DNA from: Pseudomonadota bacterium
GTDB lineage: Bacteria; Pseudomonadota; Gammaproteobacteria; Steroidobacterales; Steroidobacteraceae
Assembly (NCBI GenBank): GCA_947454665.1
Contig: CANGMU010000180.1
Location: 1-5,065 of the forward strand
Direction of reading: 5' to 3'
Length of the DNA: 5,065 bases
A program made the position numbers and the translations under genes. The stretch's first letter is position 1. Every line of letters starts with the position of its first letter. Under the pieces are notes generated by a model. The model had not been told where the DNA came from and did not search any database. It saw nothing but the letters and a program-made list of their open reading frames with translations. Below are positions 1 to 4,961 of this stretch, one piece after another.

Positions 1-411
1 GTCCGGCCCTGCTGCCAGCGCGCGTGGACCGCTGTCCGGTGTCGGCACGGGGAACTCGGTGATGACACCAGCCGTCGTGATGCGGCCGATCTTGTTGCCC
101 GTGAATTCACCGAACCAGATATTGCCGTCGGCACCCAGCGCAATCGCACGCGGATGGCTGTCCGGCGTCGGGATGTCGAACTCGGCGATCGCGCCAGAGG
201 GTGTGATGCGGCCGATGCGGTTGCCATCGTGTTCCGAGAACCAGAGATTGCCATCGCTGCCACGCGAGAGGATACGCGGGCCGCTGCCCGGCTTCGGCAA
301 CGCGAACTCGGCGAGCTCGCCGCCATCGGCGGTCATGCGCCCGATGCGGTTGCCGCTGCTCTCGGTGAACCAGACCTTGCCGTCAGTCGCGACGACGATC
401 GTGGTCGGCCC
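1..411 (-). repeat. Tandem 126-129 bp coding repeats (propeller blades)
   Basis: Units at 283-411 (43 codons), 157-282 (42 codons) and 31-156 (42 codons), plus a partial unit at 1-30, encode successive propeller blades. Each keeps the core DG[KN][VLI]WF and GN[RK]IGR[MI]T. The DNA has drifted in third positions between units, so this is an old protein repeat and not a recent tandem duplication. Confidence 0.8.
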
Positions 412-513
412 GCTATTCGGCTGCGGCAGGGCCACGCCCTGCTCAGCCCCCACCGCCTGCCACGCGGCGCCCAAGGCCAAGACATACGCCGCGATCCGGA
501 CTGTGTTCTTCAC
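1..513 (-). CDS. Virginiamycin B lyase-like (Vgb) beta-propeller protein, exported; 3' end beyond the left edge
   Basis: The minus strand reads 171 codons without a stop from a GTG at 513 to the window edge. Residues 1-23 look like a Sec signal peptide: basic n-region with Lys2 and Arg6, a hydrophobic core, and likely cleavage after VGA. From residue 35 the protein consists of tandem 42-43 residue units of the pattern DGxxWFxE...GNxIGRIT..G.I.EF.xP.P.S.P, which is the blade signature of Vgb-type and related NHL/SMP-30-like propellers. Three units and the start of a fourth are visible; the family normally has six or seven blades, so about half the gene is missing. True Vgb opens the ring of streptogramin B antibiotics through an Mg2+-dependent lyase reaction. 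The catalytic residues lie in the absent C-terminal part, so that activity cannot be claimed, and many exported homologues are not resistance enzymes. A GGAG lies 6 bases upstream of the GTG (plus-strand 520-523). A TTG four codons upstream is a less likely start. The gene is divergent from the one at 611. Confidence 0.85.
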   Translation of the reverse strand, partial: MKNTVRIAAYVLALGAAWQAVGAEQGVALPQPNSGPTTIVVATDGKVWFTESSGNRIGRMTADGGELAEFALPKPGSGPRILSRGSDGNLWFSEHDGNRIGRITPSGAIAEFDIPTPDSHPRAIALGADGNIWFGEFTGNKIGRITTAGVITEFPVPTPDSGPRALAAGPD

Positions 514-578
514 GCCCCACTCCAATCGTTGTTCTTGTCAGTCATTCGGGAACCATACGCTATCCTCTGCGGCCACTG

Positions 579-594
579 GACTGCCACGGCAGTC
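579..594. promoter_or_regulatory. Perfect 7+2+7 palindrome (operator-like or leader hairpin)
   Basis: GACTGCC and GGCAGTC form exact inverted arms around a central AC. The site ends 6 bases before the Shine-Dalgarno of the gene at 611. It could be a binding site for a dimeric regulator, or, in RNA, a short hairpin (6 pairs with a 4-base loop) next to the ribosome site. Which of these is true cannot be decided from one copy. Confidence 0.4.
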
Positions 595-600
595 GCCGCC

Positions 601-605
601 AAGGA
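601..605 (+). promoter_or_regulatory. Ribosome binding site deciding the 611 start
   Basis: AAGGA lies 5 bases before the ATG at 611. It supports this start over the much longer upstream open frame, which runs antisense through the Vgb-like gene. Confidence 0.7.
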
Positions 606-610
606 CGTGG

Positions 611-1438
611 ATGCTCCGTCGATCGTCACTCGCAGCCCTCGCCTGCCTCGCCCTGGCCACCGCGCTGGCTGCGCCGGCTCAGGCCGCGTGCACGCGTGCG
701 TCGTTGATGAGCGCGGTGGACCGTTATCTCGCTGCGCAAGGCATGGGCGACCCCGACTCGCTGCCGCTCGCGCCGACGGCGACGTACTTCGAACAGAACC
801 AGCCCGCCGATCTGCGCAAGGGGATCCTCACGCAGCTGCTGAAGGTGGACTACCACCACACGCTCGTCGACGTGAAGCAGTGCGAGAGCTTCACGGAAGT
901 GGCCGTCACGAACCCCGCCCACCCCTACGTGATCGGCACGCACCTGAAGGTGGACGATGACGTCATCACCTCCGTCAGCTCACTGGTCACCGATGCGGAT
1001 GACTGGCTGTTCAGCGCCAGCAATTTCATGAAGCACGCGATCCAGGAGGACTGGAACGTGCTCGACCGCGAGCACCGCCGCAGCCGCGAGGACATGATCG
1101 CGGTGGCGAACGCGTACCTCGATTACTTCAGCGACAAGACCGTGCAGGTGCCCTGGGGCCTGCCCTGCCGAAGGCTCGAAGGCGGGCTCGTCACCGGCAA
1201 GGGCAGCGATACCGACAGCTGCAACGTGGACGTGCCCGATGGCGTGCCCATCGTGGACCGGCGCTTCGTCGTGGACGAATCCCGCGGCTCGCTCGCGGCG
1301 CTGGTGAGCTTCGGCCAGAACAGGCTGCCCGATGCCCACCTGTTCCGCATCATCGACGGGAAGATCCGGGCAATCCACACCCTCACGGTGTGCAAGACCT
1401 TTAACTGCGGATTTCCGGTGCCGGAGGCGCTGAAATAG
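611..1438 (+). CDS. Exported DUF8021/NTF2-like protein with six mature cysteines
   Basis: The protein is 275 residues. Residues 1-25 form a Sec signal peptide (MLRR, an Ala/Leu-rich core, AQA cleavage). Cys27 sits just after the cleavage site, but the preceding QAA does not fit a lipobox, so a soluble periplasmic or secreted protein is expected. The mature part has two halves. Residues 30-150 begin with a helix-like SLMSAVDRYLAAQ. Residues 155-265 begin with a second helix, MIAVANAYLDYF, followed by PWGLPCRRLEGG, DSCNV, DRRFVVDE and a closing DAHLFRIIDGKIRAIHTLTV. That second pattern matches, from memory, the DUF8021 family found in fungi and proteobacteria, and has the helix-then-strands order of NTF2/SnoaL-like folds. 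Six cysteines (27, 91, 186, 204, 261, 266) would allow three disulfides. No enzymatic function is known to me. The same reading frame stays open back to position 59, but that extension is antisense to the Vgb-like gene, lacks a signal peptide and has no ribosome site. Confidence 0.88.
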   Translation: MLRRSSLAALACLALATALAAPAQAACTRASLMSAVDRYLAAQGMGDPDSLPLAPTATYFEQNQPADLRKGILTQLLKVDYHHTLVDVKQCESFTEVAVTNPAHPYVIGTHLKVDDDVITSVSSLVTDADDWLFSASNFMKHAIQEDWNVLDREHRRSREDMIAVANAYLDYFSDKTVQVPWGLPCRRLEGGLVTGKGSDTDSCNVDVPDGVPIVDRRFVVDESRGSLAALVSFGQNRLPDAHLFRIIDGKIRAIHTLTVCKTFNCGFPVPEALK

Positions 1439-1451
1439 CAGGCCGGCAATT

Positions 1452-1470
1452 CAGCCGGACTAGCCGGCTG
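1452..1470. terminator. Candidate bidirectional hairpin between convergent genes
   Basis: CAGCCGG (1452-1458) and CCGGCTG (1464-1470) form a perfect 7-bp stem with a 5-base loop, ACTAG. The structure begins 14 bases after the stop of the plus-strand gene and covers the last codons and TAG of the minus-strand gene. There is no clear T-run on either side, so it is not a textbook intrinsic terminator. A shorter alternative pairing, CCGGC 1443-1447 with GCCGG 1454-1458, competes with it. Confidence 0.4.
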
Positions 1471-1876
1471 CCCGCTTGCCTTTCACGTGCCGGGCAAAGC
1501 TGTCCAGGATGGCCTGCCAGCCCGCGCGCTGCTGATCTTCGGGATGAATGTCCTCCGCGTCGAAGCTGATGCGGACGATGACACCGTCGGCGCCGTCCTG
1601 GAACCCGACGCTCGCCGCGCGTCCACCAAATTCGTACTCGATGGTCTGATGAGGCACAACGCGGGTGTATTCGCCGGCGAAGTCGAAGCCGAAGGAGCCA
1701 TCCTTGGCCTCCATGCGTGAGGAGAAGTGACCGCCCGGCCGAAGGTCCACGGTGGCCGCCGTCGTGTGCCAGTCCGGTGACGCCGCATTCCAGACCATGA
1801 TGTCCTCGGGCGTCGTGTACGCCTTCCAGACCTCATGGATCGGCGCCTGCACGACCGTCGAAACAACAATCTTCAT
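1460..1876 (-). CDS. AHSA1/SRPBCC (START-like) domain protein
   Basis: The protein is 138 residues, a normal length for single-domain AHSA1-like (activator of Hsp90 ATPase homologue 1) proteins of the SRPBCC superfamily. Family hallmarks are visible. The N-terminal strand and helix read VVQAPIHEVWKAYTTPEDIMVWN (residues 8-30, quoted here in part: APIHEVW, then TTPEDIMVWN). The central block is DLRPGGHFSSRME (44-56), and the C-terminal helix HPEDQQRAGWQAILDSFARH (111-130) would cover the ligand cavity. There is no signal peptide, so it is probably cytoplasmic and binds a small hydrophobic ligand or acts as an uncharacterised helper protein. The start is the ATG at 1876, preceded 5 bases upstream by AAGGAG. 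An upstream in-frame start at 1915 would add 13 residues with no ribosome site. It is the last gene of the minus-strand cluster, 52 bases after the esterase stop. A specific function cannot be given, since AHSA1-like proteins are diverse. Confidence 0.9.
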   Translation of the reverse strand: MKIVVSTVVQAPIHEVWKAYTTPEDIMVWNAASPDWHTTAATVDLRPGGHFSSRMEAKDGSFGFDFAGEYTRVVPHQTIEYEFGGRAASVGFQDGADGVIVRISFDAEDIHPEDQQRAGWQAILDSFARHVKGKRAAG

Positions 1877-1881
1877 TAACG

Positions 1882-1887
1882 CTCCTT
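1882..1887 (-). promoter_or_regulatory. Ribosome binding site of the AHSA1-like gene
   Basis: AAGGAG on the minus strand, 5 bases before ATG 1876. It is the strongest Shine-Dalgarno in the window and fixes the start of the gene. Confidence 0.8.
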
Positions 1888-1928
1888 GCGCGAAGGGCGG
1901 AGGGACGCGGCGCATTCAGCGACCACGA

Positions 1929-3587
1929 TCACAGCATCGCCCCCAACTGCTCCTCCCAGAACACCCGCGTTGCACGGAACGGATCCGGCTTCGCAGCGCT
2001 GTTCACATCGAACAGCATCGTGTCGCGACGCGCCGTCATGTACCGGCCCCACGGCAACGACCGCGTCGACGGATCACCGGTCTCCGCGAACGCCACCCAG
2101 GCCTCGCTCATCGCCTTCGCCACACGCACGGCATCCGCGCCGCCACCGGTGTAAGGCTTCCAGCGCTCGCCGTCGGCGATGTTGAAGATCAGCGGCAGGT
2201 CGATGGAATGCGGTGAACGCAGCATCCCGCCGAACACGGGCGTATTCCAGGTCAACTCATAAAGCCATGCCGGTGCGCCCTGCTTCGCCGCGTGGCGCTG
2301 CGCCTTCATCGCGGCGATGGCTATCGCGGAGCTGCGGCCGCGGTCCGCGCTGATCTCGAAGTACAGGTCCGACGGCGAAGCCTGCGGTCGCTCGCGCTTG
2401 TAGAGCGTGATCGCGGCATCGGCGGTGCGCTCGCCCAGCGACGCGGCTAGTCGGGTCTTCAGACCCGCCTCGTCGAGCTTGAACAGCGTTTCGTCGCGCA
2501 GCGAGAAGGCGGTCTGTTCTGTGCGCACGCCGCCGATGACGAGCGGGATGTCCGCGTTCAGCGGGTTCACGCCGCCGTCATAGGGATGCATCGGCACGAC
2601 CTGCCCATCCAGCACAGGCGAGAAGGTCGACGACACCGCTGGCGGCAGCTTCGATCGCCCGAAAGCGAAGTTCGCAGCCATCAGCTTCGCCAGCGGTATC
2701 TGCTGCAGCTGGCGCGCATCGCCGGGCTTCAGACCCAGCGTCGCCATGAACGCGGCACCGGTCTCCGCCGCATCCACCGGGTCGCGCAGCCGGCGCGCCG
2801 CGCCGCTCTGGATCGCCATGCGCGAGAACAGGCCCCGCGCCGACGGCATGGCCGACAGGACGGAAACCTTCGCGCCGCCGCCGGACTGGCCGAAGACCAG
2901 CACGCGCTTCGGGTCGCCGCCGAAACGTTCGATGTTGTCGCGTGTCCACTTCAGCGCCAGCGCGATGTCCTGCATGCCGACGTTGCCGGAGGCCGCGAAC
3001 TCAGGCCCGGACTCTGGCAGATGCAGGTAACCCAGCACGTTCAGGCGGTGCGTGACGTTCACGACCACGACGCCCATCGCCGCGAGCTTCGCGCCGTCGT
3101 ACATCGGCGCGGAACCGCTGCCCGCGAAGAACCCACCGCCATGGCACCAGAACAGCACCGGGCGTTTCGCGGCGCCGCCCAGCGCGGGCGTGAAGATCGT
3201 GACGTTCAGGCAGTCCTCGGACTCCAGGCTCCCGGCCTCGCTGCCGATGCCGGAGACCGCGGCCGACGGCGAGCCCGGCGCTGCAGCCGGAGCAGTCGGA
3301 TCGACCTGCGGCGCGATCACCCGTTGCGTGGAATCACTGCGCACGCCAGCCCAGGGCGCGACCGGCTTCGGCGGCATGAAGCGACCTGCACCCGCAGTCG
3401 TCTCGCCATAGGGCAGGCAGGTGAAGACATAGGCGCCATCGCGGCGTACGCCGCGGACCTTGCCACCCGTCGTGTCCACGACGGGCTCGGACGGCATCGA
3501 AGTTCCTGCGGCACTCGCCGTTGACGTGACCAGACCACTCGCCGCTGCGGCAGCAAGCCCACTCAACACGGTTCGACGATCCATCAT
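1929..3587 (-). CDS. Type B carboxylesterase (alpha/beta hydrolase) with Tat-type signal
   Basis: The protein is 552 residues, usual for the carboxylesterase type B (PnbA/cholinesterase-like) family, which hydrolyses carboxylic esters. The N-terminus DRRTVLSGLAAAA is a twin-arginine-type signal with a likely cleavage after ASA at residue 26, so export of the folded enzyme to the periplasm is expected. Family landmarks appear in order: GGKVRGVRRDGAYVFTCLPY (41-60), SEDCLNVTIFTP (123-134), oxyanion-hole HGGGF (149-153), GNVGMQDIALALKW (201-214), nucleophile elbow GQSGG with Ser235, acid Glu357 in RTEQTAF, and His460 in SPHSIDLPLIF. The triad is therefore complete. The elbow reads GQSGGG where many members have GESAGG. 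The chosen ATG at 3587 has GAGG 6 bases upstream. A GTG at 3593 is only 0 bases from that site, and the ATG at 3584 is 9 bases away. It lies 22 bases after the TraB-like gene and probably shares its transcript. The natural substrate is not predictable. Confidence 0.95.
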   Translation of the reverse strand: MMDRRTVLSGLAAAAASGLVTSTASAAGTSMPSEPVVDTTGGKVRGVRRDGAYVFTCLPYGETTAGAGRFMPPKPVAPWAGVRSDSTQRVIAPQVDPTAPAAAPGSPSAAVSGIGSEAGSLESEDCLNVTIFTPALGGAAKRPVLFWCHGGGFFAGSGSAPMYDGAKLAAMGVVVVNVTHRLNVLGYLHLPESGPEFAASGNVGMQDIALALKWTRDNIERFGGDPKRVLVFGQSGGGAKVSVLSAMPSARGLFSRMAIQSGAARRLRDPVDAAETGAAFMATLGLKPGDARQLQQIPLAKLMAANFAFGRSKLPPAVSSTFSPVLDGQVVPMHPYDGGVNPLNADIPLVIGGVRTEQTAFSLRDETLFKLDEAGLKTRLAASLGERTADAAITLYKRERPQASPSDLYFEISADRGRSSAIAIAAMKAQRHAAKQGAPAWLYELTWNTPVFGGMLRSPHSIDLPLIFNIADGERWKPYTGGGADAVRVAKAMSEAWVAFAETGDPSTRSLPWGRYMTARRDTMLFDVNSAAKPDPFRATRVFWEEQLGAML

Positions 3588-3593
3588 TCCCAC

Positions 3594-3597
3594 CCTC
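3594..3597 (-). promoter_or_regulatory. Ribosome binding site of the esterase gene
   Basis: GAGG on the minus strand, 6 bases before ATG 3587. Together with the short AT-rich gap (bases 3600-3609) it argues for start at 3587 (or 3584) over the GTG at 3593, which directly abuts the site. Confidence 0.55.
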
Positions 3598-3609
3598 GTT
3601 ATTTTGTTG

Positions 3610-4611
3610 TCAGTCTGGGTCGGTAACCGTATAGCCCCGGGCCTTCAGTTGGGCAACCAGTCCGTCCGGCGCAAGGATCTCGCGCAGCGGCACGACGGCC
3701 ACTGTGCTGGCGTTGCGCAGCAACGCGCCCTCGGCGGCGAGCACCCAGTCCTGCCGCACCCGGCGCAAAGCCTCCGCATATTCGCGCGCCACGGCCGGCG
3801 TGGCCGTCACGGCACCCAGGCACTTGCTCTCGGAATCATCGAGCGGCAGGCGTTTGAGCTGCGGCACGTCGCCGCGCGACCAGGCATTGGCCCGCTGCCG
3901 CATGACCGGCAGTTCGCGCTCCACGCGCGTCAGCAGGCTTTCGAAGCATTGGATGTCCGCATCCTGCGGTGCCTGTGCGAAGTCGCGCAGCATGCCCTTC
4001 GGATCAGCGATCGACAGCTTCACTTCAGGACGGCGCAGTGGCACGTTCGCGCGCTTGGCGGCCTTTTCGACGACCGGCCAGATCTCGTTGCGGCGATCCA
4101 GCTGCGCGACGTCGAGTGCCTTCTCATACAGCTCTCCGCCCGCAAACATCGGACGCCAGTGTTCAACGCGGTCACCGCGGCCGAAGTAGCGCTGTTTCAG
4201 CGGCGCCCAGCGCGCATACAGCGCCGGCGGCAACACACCGGAGAGTGATTCACCCTTCGGCAGTTCGCGGGCCTTCAGGGCGGAGGGCAACAATCGCAGA
4301 CCCTGGAAGAAGCCGATGCCCGCCTTCACGTCGATGGGCCCCAGCACCAGCTGCGAACGTGCGATGAGCGCCTCCACGCCACTGGACTTCCAATGCATCT
4401 TCGCCGGCAGCGGCGTGATCGTGCCGAGGATGTACAGGCGATGCTCGCCCGAGCGGACCTCCCAGAAACCCGGACCCGGCTGGTCGCCGGAGACGACCAG
4501 TTCCTCCATCACGTCGCTGTCTTGTGCAGCCAGCGGTGGCGAGACCGCGAGCCAGGCCACAGCGACCAGGGCAGCGAACGCGAAGCCGCGAGGTCTGCGT
4601 AAACCGCGCAT
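3610..4611 (-). CDS. TraB/GumN family protein, exported, with degenerate active-site motifs
   Basis: The protein is 333 residues. Residues 1-29 form a signal peptide (MRGLRRPRG n-region, hydrophobic core, cleavage at LAA before QDS). The mature protein opens with GPGFWEVRSGEHRLYILGTITPLP (47-69, quoted in part: FWEVRSGEHRLYILGTI), which aligns with the GxLWxV...LYLLGTxH start of TraB/PrgY/GumN proteins. It ends with RNASTVAVVPLREILAPDG (299-317) and QLKARGYTV, matching the family's closing helix and Gly-Tyr strand. The family is related to Tiki proteins, for which a metal-dependent protease role has been proposed through two GxxH motifs and a conserved glutamate. Here the first motif is GTIT (63-66), the second is replaced within VVPLREIL, and the acidic residue expected in LVLE reads LVLGPID (88-94). 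The protein may be a non-catalytic member. Cys222 and Cys264 could form a disulfide. The start ATG lies 3 bases after the upstream stop, with GAGGGA inside the end of that gene, so translation is probably coupled. Confidence 0.85.
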   Translation of the reverse strand: MRGLRRPRGFAFAALVAVAWLAVSPPLAAQDSDVMEELVVSGDQPGPGFWEVRSGEHRLYILGTITPLPAKMHWKSSGVEALIARSQLVLGPIDVKAGIGFFQGLRLLPSALKARELPKGESLSGVLPPALYARWAPLKQRYFGRGDRVEHWRPMFAGGELYEKALDVAQLDRRNEIWPVVEKAAKRANVPLRRPEVKLSIADPKGMLRDFAQAPQDADIQCFESLLTRVERELPVMRQRANAWSRGDVPQLKRLPLDDSESKCLGAVTATPAVAREYAEALRRVRQDWVLAAEGALLRNASTVAVVPLREILAPDGLVAQLKARGYTVTDPD

Positions 4612-4614
4612 CGG

Positions 4615-4959
4615 TCAGTCCCTCTGCACAGCCTGGCCCCAGGCCCAGGCAGCGATGGCCGACGCACCCGCGATCGCCAGCGGCAGGATCATCGAGCCCA
4701 GGGAACGAGGCCCCTCGAGGATCCGCGTCAGCAGCGAATCGGTTTCATGAAGGACGGCGACCACCCACGGCAGCAACAGCGCGCTGGCAAGCAGCACAGC
4801 CCCGAGCAACAGACCGGTGAACAGTCTGCGCAACAGGACGCTGCGACGCGCACGACGAGCCCGCTCCACGCGCAGCTGCATCACGAAGGATTCATCCGCG
4901 GCGACGGGCTCCGCCTGGGCGAAGCGCTGGCGCAATCTTGTTTCGAATGCCTCGTCCAT
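4615..4959 (-). CDS. Small two-helix membrane protein, candidate anti-sigma factor
   Basis: The protein is 114 residues from the ATG at 4959. The N-terminal part (1-44) is charged and cytoplasmic: DEAFETRLRQRFAQAEP, an FVMQL helix, then an ERARRARR stretch that by the positive-inside rule stays in the cytoplasm. Transmembrane helices are at about 46-69 (rich in Leu/Val) and 87-109, joined by an 18-residue periplasmic loop, with a short QAVQRD tail inside. Its place directly after an ECF sigma gene, and its soluble N-terminus before the first helix, fit an anti-sigma factor. It has no HxxxCxxC zinc-binding anti-sigma motif and no cysteine at all, so it is not a standard ZAS protein. Start choice: GGGAG (4967-4971) is 7 bases from ATG 4959 but only 1 base from ATG 4965, which overlaps the sigma stop as ATGA. 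The function is inferred from context only. Confidence 0.8.
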   Translation of the reverse strand: MDEAFETRLRQRFAQAEPVAADESFVMQLRVERARRARRSVLLRRLFTGLLLGAVLLASALLLPWVVAVLHETDSLLTRILEGPRSLGSMILPLAIAGASAIAAWAWGQAVQRD

Positions 4960-4961
4960 CG

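Larger units (their letters stand above)
514..610. promoter_or_regulatory. Divergent intergenic region (promoters expected for both flanking genes)
   Basis: This 97-base gap separates two genes transcribed away from each other, so it should hold a promoter for each. For the plus strand the best sigma70-like pair I can find is TTGTCA at 535-540 with TATCCT at 561-566, but the 20-base spacer is too long for confidence. TACGCT at 556-561 gives a 15-base spacer instead. On the minus strand a TATGGT-like -10 overlaps the same bases without a convincing -35. No precise promoter call is justified. The strand is undefined because the region serves both directions. Confidence 0.4.

Noticed and set aside
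26..27. Lipoprotein signal on the protein encoded at 611 (Cys27 near the cleavage site)
   Set aside because: The three residues before the Cys are QAA, which lack the Leu/Val/Ile expected at the -3 position of a lipobox. The coordinates given here are residue numbers.
549..569. GGAAC followed by a TCTG, resembling an ECF -35/-10 promoter
   Set aside because: The spacing between the elements is only about 12 bases, against about 16 for ECF promoters, and no second copy supports it.
59..610. Plus-strand open frame continuous with the gene at 611, giving an apparent 459-residue protein
   Set aside because: It runs antisense through the Vgb-like repeats, whose minus-strand translation has clear blade motifs. 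The internal ATG at 611 has a ribosome site and starts a signal peptide.
154..960. Second plus-strand open frame of 268 codons
   Set aside because: The translation is Arg/Ala/His-rich, has no family motif and is out of frame with the signal-peptide protein, as expected of a shadow frame in GC-rich DNA.
1877..1928. Separate promoter for the AHSA1-like gene in the 52-base gap
   Set aside because: I found no convincing -35/-10 pair. The gap is GC-rich and its only clear signal is the ribosome site.
2586..3524. Plus-strand 312-codon open frame opposite the esterase
   Set aside because: It is fully antisense to a well-supported carboxylesterase, and its composition (Arg/His/Gln-rich) is typical of a reverse-strand shadow.
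3460..4248. Plus-strand 262-codon open frame spanning the esterase/TraB junction
   Set aside because: It crosses two supported minus-strand genes and their ribosome site and shows no recognisable domain.
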